This document shows, piece by piece, positions 1-10,630 of a stretch of 64,000 nucleotides of DNA. Both the position numbers and the translations under genes were made by a program. The stretch is from Prosopocoilus inquinatus. Its lineage: Eukaryota > Arthropoda > Insecta > Coleoptera > Lucanidae. The notes under the pieces were generated by a model. That model was given only the letters and a program-made list of their open reading frames with translations. It did no database searches and had not been told where the DNA came from. Within the stretch, counting starts at the first letter, position 1. Each line of letters starts with the position of its first letter. The stretch is taken from NCBI GenBank assembly GCA_036172665.1, contig CM069873.1:34648001-34712000 (forward strand). The letters run 5' to 3'.

Positions 1-149
1 GTTGTTCCTGTGATGTATCTAATCGATCCTTACTCATCTATCATGTTATTTGGCGTCTCGATGGACTCCAGTAACTCTGATGTGAGATACAAAGGTTTCG
101 GACGCAGCAGAAGCTGGAAATAGTTTTAAACGAAACAACACGCATTAGC
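1..149 (+). repeat. Reference satellite monomer (first copy)
   Basis: This is the unit used here for monomer coordinates, starting at GTTGTTCC and ending at CATTAGC. Landmarks are a ClaI site ATCGAT at 22-27, a 17-bp CENP-B-box-like segment at 56-72, the conserved stretch CTCTGATGTGAGATAC at 75-90, a GC-richer GGACGCAGCAG at 100-110, and A/T runs from 118 to 135 that include TTTTAAA. The consensus is about 40% G+C with 8 CpG per 149 bp, counting the one across the monomer boundary; about 6 are expected from base composition. The main variable positions are 33-39, 53, 57-60, 69, 76-79, 92-100, 103-104, 109-115, 128-133, 143 and 148. This copy has the GGCGTCTCG form, which I saw only in about the first 12 kb. 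Confidence 0.95.
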
Positions 150-157
150 GTTGTTCC
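132..157. other. Imperfect dyad across the monomer junction (example copy)
   Basis: The left arm GAAACAACACG and right arm CGTTGTTCC are reverse complements apart from one mismatch and a 2-nt bulge. They flank a 6-nt loop, CATTAG. The dyad spans the end of one monomer and the start of the next and recurs at almost every junction. The two commonest changes here, C to T at monomer position 143 and G to C at 148, fall in the loop and leave the arms intact. Some monomers change the edge of the right arm (GTTGTTGC or GTTGTTCG). It could form a small hairpin or cruciform; that role is inference. Confidence 0.45.
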
Positions 158-204
158 TGTGATGTATCTAATCGATCCTTACTTATCTACTATGTTATTT
201 GACG

Positions 205-221
205 TTTCGATGGACTCTAGT
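205..221 (+). other. CENP-B-box-like 17-mer (example copy)
   Basis: The sequence TTTCGATGGACTCTAGT lies at monomer positions 56-72. Against the mammalian CENP-B box (YTTCGTTGGAARCGGGA) it matches 11 of 17 positions, 9 of the first 10. It matches 7 of the 9 core positions in NTTCGNNNNANNCGGGN; the two central G residues of CGGG are missing. Many monomers carry this TTTCG form. Others carry TTTGG, TTTGA, TTTTG or TCTCG at the same place, which breaks the TTCG core. Binding by a CENP-B-like protein is a hypothesis; a short partial match can be chance. Confidence 0.4.
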
Positions 222-595
222 AACTCTGATGTGAGATAAGAAATTTTCGATCGTAGCAGAATCTGGAAATAGTTTTAAATGAAACAACACGCATTAGCGT
301 TGTTCCTGTGATGTATCTAATCGATCCTTACTCATCTATCATGATATTTGGCGTCTCGATGGACTCCAGTAACTCTGATGTGAGATACAAAGGTTTCGGA
401 CGCAGCAGAAGCTGGAAATAGTTTTAAACGAAACAACACGCATTAGCGTTGTTCCTGTGATGTATCTAATCGATCCTTACTTATCTACTGTTATTTGACG
501 TTTCGATGGACTCTAGTAACTCTGATGTGAGATACGAAATTTTCGATCGTAGCAGAATCTGGAAATAGTTTTAAAAGAAACAACACGCAATAGCG

Positions 596-1099
596 TTGTT
601 CCTGTGATGTATCTAATCGATCCTTACTCATCTATCATGTTATTTGACGTTTGGATGGACTCCAGTAACTCTGATGTGAGATACAAAGTTCTCGGACGCA
701 GCAGAAGCTGGAAATAGTTTTGAACGAAACAACACGTATTAGCGTTGTTCCTGTGATGTATCTAATCGATCCTTACTCATCTATCATGTTATTTGACGTT
801 TGGATGGACTCCAGTAACTCTGATGTGAGATACAAAGTTTTCGGACGCAGCAGAAGCTGGAAATAGTTTTAAACGAAACAACACGCATTACCGTTGTTCC
901 TGCGATGTATCTAATCGATCCTTACTCATCTATCATGATATTTGGCGTCTCGATGGACTCCAGTAACTCTGATGTGAGATACAAAGTTCTCGGACGCAGC
1001 AGAAGCTGGAAATAGTTTTGAACGAAACAACACGTATTAGCGTTGTTCCTGTGATGTATCTAATCGATCCTTACTCATCTATCATGTTATTTGACGTTT
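596..1099 (+). repeat. 9-monomer-spaced duplicate, copy 1
   Basis: This segment recurs 1,341 bp (9 x 149) downstream at 1,937-2,440. A shared rare variant, TGCGATGTAT at 901 and 2,242, confirms the pairing. Inside the segment monomers alternate between a type with AAAGTTCTCGG and TTTTGAACG and a type with AAAGTTTTCGG and CATTACC, so dimer structure is nested in the longer unit. The match ends at 1,100/2,441, where TTTGGATGG is replaced by TTTTGATGG. Confidence 0.75.
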
Positions 1100-1199
1100 G
1101 GATGGACTCCAGTAACTCTGATGTGAGATACAAAGTTTTCGGACGCAGCAGAAGCTGGAAATAGTTTTAAACGAAACAACACGCATTACCGTTGTTCCT

Positions 1200-1879
1200 G
1201 TGATGTATCTAATCGATCCTTACTCATCTATCATGTTATTTGACGTTTTGATGGACTCTAGTAACTCTGATGTGAGATATGAAGTTTTTGGACGCAGCAG
1301 GAGCTGGAAATAGTTTTAAACGAAACAACACGTATTAGCGTTGTTCCTGTGATGTATCTAATCGATCCTTATTTATCTATCATGTTATTTGACGTTTCGA
1401 TGCACTCTAGTAACTCTGATGTGAGATACGAAGTTTTTGGACGCAGCAGGAGCTGGAAATAGTTTTAAACGAAACAACACGTATTAGCGCTGTTCCTGTG
1501 AGGTATCTAATCGATCCTTATTTATTTATCATGTTATTTGACGTATCGATGGACTCTAGTAACTCTGATGTGAGATACGAAGTTTTTGGGCGCAGCAGGA
1601 GCTGGAAATAGTTTTAAACGAAGCAACACGTATTAGCGTTGTTCCTGTGATGTATCTAATAGATCCTTACTTAGCTACTATGTTATTTGACGTTTCGATG
1701 GACTCCAGTAACTCTAATGTGAGATACGAAATTATCGGACGCAGCAGAAGCTGGAAATAGTTTTAAACGAAACAACACGCATTAGCGTTGTTCCTGTGAT
1801 GTATCTAATCGATCCTTACTCATCTATCATGTTATTTGGCGTCTCGATGGACTCCAGTAACTCTGATGTGAGATACAAA
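1200..1879 (+). repeat. 8-monomer-spaced duplicate, copy 1
   Basis: This segment recurs 1,192 bp (8 x 149) downstream at about 2,392-3,071. Shared rare variants are TGCACTCTAG (1,401/2,593), GCTGTTCCTGTGAGG (about 1,489/2,681) and GACGTATCGATGG (about 1,540/2,732). One mismatch was seen inside it: ATTATCGG near 1,733 against ATTTTCGG. The neighbouring pair has a 9-monomer offset, so one of the two copies has gained or lost exactly one monomer between the segments. Confidence 0.75.
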
Positions 1880-1936
1880 GGTTTCGGACGCAGCAGAAGC
1901 TGGAAATAGTTTTAAACGAAACAACACGCATTAGCG

Positions 1937-2440
1937 TTGTTCCTGTGATGTATCTAATCGATCCTTACTCATCTATCATGTTATTTGACGTTTGGATGGA
2001 CTCCAGTAACTCTGATGTGAGATACAAAGTTCTCGGACGCAGCAGAAGCTGGAAATAGTTTTGAACGAAACAACACGTATTAGCGTTGTTCCTGTGATGT
2101 ATCTAATCGATCCTTACTCATCTATCATGTTATTTGACGTTTGGATGGACTCCAGTAACTCTGATGTGAGATACAAAGTTTTCGGACGCAGCAGAAGCTG
2201 GAAATAGTTTTAAACGAAACAACACGCATTACCGTTGTTCCTGCGATGTATCTAATCGATCCTTACTCATCTATCATGATATTTGGCGTCTCGATGGACT
2301 CCAGTAACTCTGATGTGAGATACAAAGTTCTCGGACGCAGCAGAAGCTGGAAATAGTTTTGAACGAAACAACACGTATTAGCGTTGTTCCTGTGATGTAT
2401 CTAATCGATCCTTACTCATCTATCATGTTATTTGACGTTT
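1937..2440 (+). repeat. 9-monomer-spaced duplicate, copy 2
   Basis: This is the second copy of 596-1,099 at an offset of 1,341 bp. It carries the same rare TGCGATGTAT at 2,242. It passes directly into the 8-monomer-offset duplicate that follows; the switch point lies in sequence common to both, at about 2,392-2,440. Confidence 0.75.
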
Positions 2441-3071
2441 TGATGGACTCTAGTAACTCTGATGTGAGATATGAAGTTTTTGGACGCAGCAGGAGCTGGA
2501 AATAGTTTTAAACGAAACAACACGTATTAGCGTTGTTCCTGTGATGTATCTAATCGATCCTTATTTATCTATCATGTTATTTGACGTTTCGATGCACTCT
2601 AGTAACTCTGATGTGAGATACGAAGTTTTTGGACGCAGCAGGAGCTGGAAATAGTTTTAAACGAAACAACACGTATTAGCGCTGTTCCTGTGAGGTATCT
2701 AATCGATCCTTATTTATTTATCATGTTATTTGACGTATCGATGGACTCTAGTAACTCTGATGTGAGATACGAAGTTTTTGGGCGCAGCAGGAGCTGGAAA
2801 TAGTTTTAAACGAAGCAACACGTATTAGCGTTGTTCCTGTGATGTATCTAATAGATCCTTACTTAGCTACTATGTTATTTGACGTTTCGATGGACTCCAG
2901 TAACTCTAATGTGAGATACGAAATTTTCGGACGCAGCAGAAGCTGGAAATAGTTTTAAACGAAACAACACGCATTAGCGTTGTTCCTGTGATGTATCTAA
3001 TCGATCCTTACTCATCTATCATGTTATTTGGCGTCTCGATGGACTCCAGTAACTCTGATGTGAGATACAAA
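2392..3071 (+). repeat. 8-monomer-spaced duplicate, copy 2
   Basis: This is the second copy of 1,200-1,879 at an offset of 1,192 bp. It overlaps the left end of the 7,899-bp duplicated segment (2,732 onward), so the short-unit amplification and the long duplication share sequence here. The match decays from 3,072, where AAAGTTTTCGG replaces AAAGGTTTCGG. Confidence 0.7.
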
Positions 3072-6000
3072 GTTTTCGGACGCAGCAGAAGCTGGAAATA
3101 GTTTTAATCGAAACAACACGCATTAGCGTTGTTCCTGTGATGTATCTAATCGATCCTTACTCATCTATCATGTTATTTGACGTTTGGATGGACTCCAGTA
3201 GCTCTGATGTGAGATACAAAGTTCTCGGACGCAGCAGAAGCTGGAAATAGTTTTAAACGAAACAACACGCATTACCGTTGTTCCTGTGATGTATCTAATC
3301 GATCCTTACTCATCTATCATGTTATTTGGCATCTCGATGGACTCCAGTAACTCTGATGTGAGATACAAAGGTTTCGGACGCAGCAGAAGCTGGAAATAGT
3401 TTTAAACGAAACAACACGCATTAGCGTTGTTCCTGTGATGTATCTAATCGATCCTTACTTATCTACTATGTTATTTGACGTTTCGATGGACTCTAGTAAC
3501 TCTGATGTGAGATACGAAATTCTCGATCGTAGCAGAATCTGGAAATAGTTTTGAACGAAACAACACGTATTAGCGTTGTTCGTGTGATGTATCTAATCGA
3601 TCCTTACTCATCTATCATGTTATTTGACGTTTGGATGGACTCCAGTAACTCTGATGTGAGATACAAAGTTTTCGGACGCAGCAGAAGCTGGAAATAGTTT
3701 TAAACGAAACAACACGCATTACCGTTGTTCCTGTGATGTATCTAATCGATCCTTACTCATCTATCATGTTATTTGGCGTCTCGATGGACTCCAGTAACTC
3801 TGATGTGAGATACAAAGGTTTCGGACGCAGCAGAAGCTGGAAATAGTTTTAAACGAAACAACACGCATTAGCGTTGTTCGTGTGATGTATCTAATCGATC
3901 CTTACTCATCTATCATGTTATTTGACGTTTCGATGGACTCCAGTAACTCTAATGTGAGATACGAAATTTTCGGGCGCAGCAGAAGCTGGAAATAGTTTTA
4001 AACGAAACAACACGCATTAGCGTTGTTCCTGTGATGTATCTAATCGATCCTTACTCATCTATCATGTTATTTGACGTTTCGATGGACTCCAGTAACTCTA
4101 ATGTGAGATACGAAATTTTCGGACGCAGCAGAAGCTGGAAATAGTTTTAAACGAAACGACACGCATTAGCGTTGTTCCTGTGATGTATATAATCGATCCT
4201 TACTCATCTATCATGTTATTTGACGTTTCGATGGACTGTAGTAACTCTGATGTGACATACGAAGTTTTTGGGCGCAGCAGGAGCTGGAAATAGTTTTAAA
4301 AGAAGCAACACGTATTAGCGTTCTTCCTGTGATGTATCTAATCGATCCTTACTTAGCTACTATGTTATTTGACGTTTCGATGGACTCCAGTAACTCTAAT
4401 GTGAGATACGAAATTTTCGGACGCAGCAGAAGCTGGAAATAGTTTTAAACGAAACAACACGTATTAGCGTTGTTCCTGTGATGTATCTAATCGATCCTTA
4501 CTCATCTATCATGTTATTTGACGTTTGGATGGACTCCAGTAACTCTGATGTGAGATACAAAGTTCTCGGACGCAGCAGAAGCTGGAAATAGTTTTGAACG
4601 AAACAACACGCATTAGCGTTATTCCTGTGATGTATCTAATCGATCCTTACTCATCTATCATGTTATTTGACGTTTCGATGGACTCCAGTAACTCTAATGT
4701 GAGATACGAAATTTCCGGACGCAGCAGGAGCTGGAAATAGTTTTAAACGAAACAACACGCATTAGCGTTGTTCCTGTGATGTATCTAATCGATCCTTACT
4801 CATCTAACATGTTATTTGACGTTTGGATGGACTCCAGTAACTCTGATGTGAGATACAAAGTTCTCGGACGCAGCAGGAGCTGGAAATAGTTTTAAACGAA
4901 ACAACACGTATTAGCGTTGTTCCTGTGATGTATCTAATCGATCCTTATTTATCTATCATGTTATTTGACGTTTCGATGCACTCTAGTAACTCTGATGTGA
5001 GATACGAAGTTTTTGGACGCAGCAGGAGCTGGAAATAGTTTTAAACGAAACAACACGTATTAGCGTTGTTCCTGTGATGTATCTAATCGATCCTTACTTA
5101 GTTACTATGTTATTTGACGTTTCGATGGACTCCAGTAACTCTAATGTGAGATACGAAATTTTCGGACGCAGCAGAAGCTGGAAATAGTTTTAAACGAAAC
5201 AACACGCATTAGCGTTGTTCCTGTGATGTATCTAATCGATCCTTACTCATCTATCATGTTATTTGGCGTCTCGATGGACTCCAGTAACTCTGATGTGAGA
5301 TACAAAGTTTTCGGACGCAGCAGAAGCTGGAAATAGTTTTAATCGAAACAACACGCATTAGCGTTGTTCCTGTGATGTATCTAATCGATCCTTACTCATC
5401 TATCATGTTATTTGACGTTTGGATGGACTCCAGTAGCTCTGATGTGAGATACAAAGTTCTCGGACGCAGCAGAAGCTGGAAATAGTTTTAAACGAAACAA
5501 CACGCATTACCGTTGTTCCTGTGATGTATCTAATCGATCCTTACTCATCTATCATGTTATTTGACGTTTCGATGGACTCTAGTAACTCTGATGTGAGATA
5601 CGAAGTTTTTGGACGCAGCAGGAGCTGGAAATAGTTTTAAACGAAACAACACGTATTAGCGTTGTTCCTGTGATGTATCTAATCGATCCTTACTCATCTA
5701 TCATGTTATTTGACGTTTGGATGGACTCCAGTAACTCTGATGTGAGATACAAAGTTCTCGGATGCAGCAGAAGCTGGAAATAGTTTTGAACGAAACAACA
5801 CGTATTAGCGTTGTTCCTGTGATGTATCTAATCGATCCTTACTTATCTATCATGTTATTTGACGTTTGGATGGACTCCAGTAACTCTGATGTGAGATACA
5901 AAATTTTCGGACGCAGCAGAAGCTGGAAATAGTTTTAAACGTAACAACACGCATTAGCGTTATTCCTGTGATGTATCTAATCGATCCTTACTCATCTATC

Positions 6001-9000
6001 ATGTTATTTGACGTTTCGATGGACTCCAGTAACTCTAATGTGAGATAAGAAATTTTCGGAAGCAGCAGGAGCTGGAAATAGTTTTAAACGAAACAACACG
6101 CATTAGCGTTGTTCCTGTGATGTATCTAATCGATCCTTACTCATCTAACATGTTATTTGACGTTTGGATGGACTCCAGTAACTCTGATGTGAGATACAAT
6201 GTTCTCGGACGCAGCAGAAGCTGGAAATAATTTTGAACGAAACAACACGTATTAGCGTTGTTCCTGTGATGTATCTAATCGATCCTTACTCATCTATCAT
6301 GTTATTTGACGTTTGGATGGACTCCAGTAACTCTGATGTGAGATAAAAAGTTTTCGGACGCAGCAGAAGCTGGAAATAGTTTTGAACGAAACAAAACGTA
6401 TTAGCGTTGTTCCTGTGATGTATCTAATCGATCCTTACTTATCTACTATGTTATTTGACGTTTCGATGGACTCTAGTAACTCTGATGTGAGATACGATAT
6501 TTTCGGACGCAGCAGAAGCTGGAAATAGTTTTAAACGAAACAACACGCATTAGCGTTGTTCCTGTGATGTATCTAATCGATCCTTACTCATCTATCATGT
6601 TATTTGACGTTTCGATGGACTCTAGTAACTCTGATGTGACATACGAAGTTTTTGGACGCAGCAGGAGCTGGAAATAGTTTTAAACGAAACAACACGCATT
6701 AGCGTTTTTCCTGTGATGTATCTAATCGATCCTTATTTATCTATCATGTTATTTGACGTTTCGATGGACTCTAGTAACTCTGATGTAAGATACGAAGTTT
6801 TTGGACGCAGCAGGAGCTGGAAATAGTTTTAAACGAAACAACACGTATTAGCGTTGTTCCTGTGATGTATCTAATCGATCCTTATTTATCTATCATGTTA
6901 TTTGACGCTTCGATGGACTCCAATATCTCTGATGTGAGATACAAAGTTTTCGGACGCAGCAGAAGCTGGAAATAGTTCTAAACGAAACAACACGCATTAG
7001 CGTTGTTCCTGTGATGTGTCTAATCGATCCTTACTCATCTATCATTTTATTTGACGTTTGGATGGACTCCAGTAACTCTGATGTGAGATACAAAGTTTTC
7101 GGACGCAGCAGAAGCTGGAGATAGTTTTAAACGAAACAACACGCCTTAGCGTTGTTCCTGTGATGTATCTAATCGATCCTTATTTATCTATCATGTTATT
7201 TGACGTTTCGATGGACTCTAGTAACTCTGATGTGAGATACAAAATTTTCGGACGCAGCAGAAGCTGGAAATAGTTTTAAACGAAACAACACGCATTAGCG
7301 TTGTTCCTGTGATGTATCTAATCGATCCTTACTCATCTATCATGTTATTTGACGTTTCGATGGACTCCAGTAACTCTAATGTGAGATACGAAATTTTCGG
7401 ACGCAGCAGGAGCTGGAAATAGTTTTAAACGAAACAACACGCATTAGCGTTGTTCCTGTGATGTATCGAATCGATCCTTACTCATCTATCATGTTATTTG
7501 ACGTTTGAATGGACTCCAGTAACTCTGATGTGAGATACAAAGTTCTCGGACGCAGCAGAAGCTGGAAATAGTTTTGAACGAAACAACACGTATTAGCGTT
7601 GTTCCTGTGATGTATCTAATCGATCCTTACTCATCTATCATGTTATTTGACGTTTCGATGGACTCCAGTAACTCTGATGTGAGATACGAAGTTTTTGGAC
7701 GCAGCAGGAGCTGGAAATAGTTTTAAACGAAACAACACGCATTAGCGTTGTTCCTGTGATGTATCTAATCGATCCTTACTCATCTATCATGTTATTTGAC
7801 GTTTGGATGGACTCTAGTAACTCTGATGTGAGATACGAAGTTTTTGGACGCAGCAGGAGCTGGAAATAGTTTTAAACGAAACAACACGCATTAGCGTTTT
7901 TCCTGTGATGTATCTAATCGATCCGTATTTATCTATCATGTTATTTGACGTTTGAATGGACTCCAGTAACTCTGATGTGAGATACAAAGTTCTCGGACGC
8001 AGCAGAAGCTGGAAATAGTTTTGAACGAAACAACACGTATTAGCGTTGTTCCTGTGATGTATCTAACCGATCCTTACTTATCTACTATGTTATTTGACGT
8101 TTCGATGGACTCTAGTATCTCTGATGTGAGATACGAAGTTTTTGGACGCAGCAGGAGCTGGAAATAGTTTTAAACGAAACAACACGTATTAGCGTTGTTC
8201 CTGTGATGTATCTAATCGATCCTTACTCATCTATCATGTTATTTGACGTTTGGATGGACTCCAGTAACTCTGATGTGAGATACAAAGTTCTCGGACGCAG
8301 CAGAAGCTGGAAATAGTTTTGAACGAAACAACACGTATTAGCGTTGTTTCTGTGATGTATCTAATCGATCCTTACTCATCTATCATGTTATTTGACGTTT
8401 CGATGGACTCCAGTAACTCTAATGTGAGATACGAAATTTTCGGAGGCAGCAGAAGCTGGAAATAGTTTTAAACGAAACAACACGCATTCGCGTTTTTCCT
8501 GTGATGTATCTAATCGATCCTTATTTATATATCATGTTATTTGACGTTTCGATGGACTCTAGTAACTCTGATGTGAGATACGAAGTTTTTGGGTGCAGCA
8601 GGAGCTGGAAATAGTTTTAAACGAAGCAACACGTATTAGCGTTGTTCCTGTGATGTATCTAATAGATCCTTACTTAGCTACTATGTTATTTGACGTTTCG
8701 ATGGACTCCAGTAACTCTAATGTGAGATACGAAATTTTCGGACGCAGCAGAAGCTGGAAATAGTTTTAAACGAAACAACACGCATTAGCCTTGTTAATGT
8801 AATGTATCTAATCGATCCTTATTTATCTATCATGTTATTTGACGTTTGAATGGACTCCAGTAACTCTGATGTGAGATACAAAGTTCTCGGACGCAGCAGA
8901 AGCTGGAAATAGTTTTAAATGAAACAACACGTATTAGCGTTGTTCCTGTGATGTATCTAATCGATCCTTACTCATCTTATCATGTTATTTGACGTTTCGA

Positions 9001-10630
9001 TGGACTCCAGTAACTCTAATGTGAGATACGAAATTTTCGGAGGCAGCAGAAGCTGGAAATAGTTTTAAACGAAACAACACGTATTAGCGTTGTTCCTGTG
9101 ATGTATCTAATCGATCCTTACTCATCTTATCATGTTATTTGACGTTTCGATGGACTCCAGTAACTCTAATGTGAGATACGAAATTTTCGGTCGCAGCTGA
9201 AGCTAGAAATAGTTTTAAACGAAACAACACGCATTAGCGTTGTTCCTGTGCTGTATCTAATCGATCCTTACTTATCTATCATGTTATTTGACGTTTCGAT
9301 GGACTCCAGTAACTCTGATGTGAGATACGACGTTTTCGGACGCAGCAGAAGCTGGAAATAGTTTTAAACGAAACAACACGTATTAGCGTTGTTCCTGTGA
9401 TGTATCTAATCGATCGTTACTCATCTATCATGTTATTTGACGTTTGGATGGACTCCAGTAACTCTGATGTGAGATACAAAGTTCTCGGACGCAGCAGAAG
9501 CTGGAAATAGTTTTGAACGAAACAACACGTATTAGCGTTGTTGCTGTGATGTATCTAATCTATCCTTACTTAGCTACTATGTTATTTGACGTTTCGATGG
9601 ACTCCAATAACTCTGATGTGAGATACAAAGTTTTCGGACGCAGCAGAAGCTGGAAATAGTTTTAAACGAAACAACACGCATTAGCGTTGTTCCTGTGATG
9701 TATCTAATCGATCCTTACTCATCTATCATTTTATTTGACGTTTGGATGGACTACAGTAACTATGATGTGAGATACAAAGTTTACGGACGCAGCAGAAGCT
9801 GGAAATAGTTTTAAACGAAACAACACGCATTACCGTTGTTCCTGTGATGTATCTAATCGATCCTTACTCATCTATCATGTTATTTGACGTTTGAATGGAC
9901 TCCAGTAACTCTGATGTGAGATACAAAGTTCTCGGATGCAGCAGAAGCTGGAAATAGTTTTGAACGAAACAACACGTATTAGCGTTGTTCCTGTGATGTA
10001 TCTAATCGATCCTTACTTATCTACTATGTTATTTGACGTTTCGATGGACTCCAGTAACTCTGATGTGAGATACGAAATTTTCGAACGCAGCAGAATCTGG
10101 AAATAGTTTTAAATGAAACAACACGCATTAGCGTTGTTCCTGTGATGTATCTAATCGATCCTTACTCATCTATCATGTTACTTGACGTTTCGATGGACTC
10201 TAGTAACTCTGATGTGAGATACGAAGTTTTCGGACGCAGCAGAAGCTGGAAATAGTTTTGAACGAAACAACACGTATTAGCGTTGTTCCTGTGATGTATC
10301 TAATCTATCCTTACTTAGCTACTATGTTATTTGACGTTTCGATGGACTCCAATAACTCTGATGTGAGATACAAAGTTTTCGGACGCAGCAGAAGCTGGAA
10401 ATAGTTTTAAACGAAACAACACGCATTAGCGTTGTTCCTGTGATGTATCTAATCGATCCTTACTCATCTATCATTTTATTTGACGTTTGGATGGACTACA
10501 GTAACTATGATGTGAGATACAAAGTTTACGGACGCAGCAGAAGCTGGAAATAGTTTTAAACGAAACAACACGCATTACCGTTGTTCCTGTGATGTATCTA
10601 ATCGATCCTTACTCATCTATCATGTTATTT
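2732..10630 (+). repeat. 7,899-bp tandem duplication, copy 1 (53 monomers)
   Basis: This segment is followed directly by a second copy at 10,631-18,529. Private variants recur at a constant 7,899-bp offset across its whole length: TTTTAATCG (3,101/11,000), the CGTGTGATG variant (3,581/11,480), GTATATAATCG (about 4,186/12,085), TGTATCGAATCG (about 7,462/15,361), TTATATATCATG (about 8,525/16,424) and GTTAATGTAATG (about 8,793/16,692). I found no mismatch in the stretches I compared. The left breakpoint lies within 2,719-2,735 because the flanks are identical there. The copy ends inside the second 745-bp cassette unit. Confidence 0.93.
9537..10630 (+). repeat. 5-monomer cassette (745 bp) plus partial second unit
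   Basis: The first unit is 9,537-10,281; the second begins at 10,282 and is cut at the tandem-duplication junction near 10,630. The monomer order is: TAATCTATCC with CCAATAACTC; CATTTTATTT with ACTACAG and GTTTACGG; TTTGAATGG with CGGATGCAGC and TTTTGAACG; TTATCTACTATG with CGAACGCAGCAGAATC; then GTTACTTGACG. Complete two-unit versions occur at four other places in the window. Confidence 0.85.

Larger units (their letters stand above)
1..596 (+). repeat. Alternating-dimer HOR (298 bp), about two copies
   Basis: Monomers 1 and 3 are one type (GGCGTCTCG, ACAAAGGTTTCGG). Monomers 2 and 4 are another (TTATCTAC, GACGTTTCG, TTTTCGATCGTAGCAG). The result is an A-B-A-B pattern with a 298-bp period. 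Small private changes separate the copies: ATGATATTT instead of ATGTTATTT in monomer 3, and a 2-bp deletion in TTATCTACTGTTATTT near 489 in monomer 4. The B type with TCGATCGTAGCAG occurs again near 3,530 and 11,430. Confidence 0.8.
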
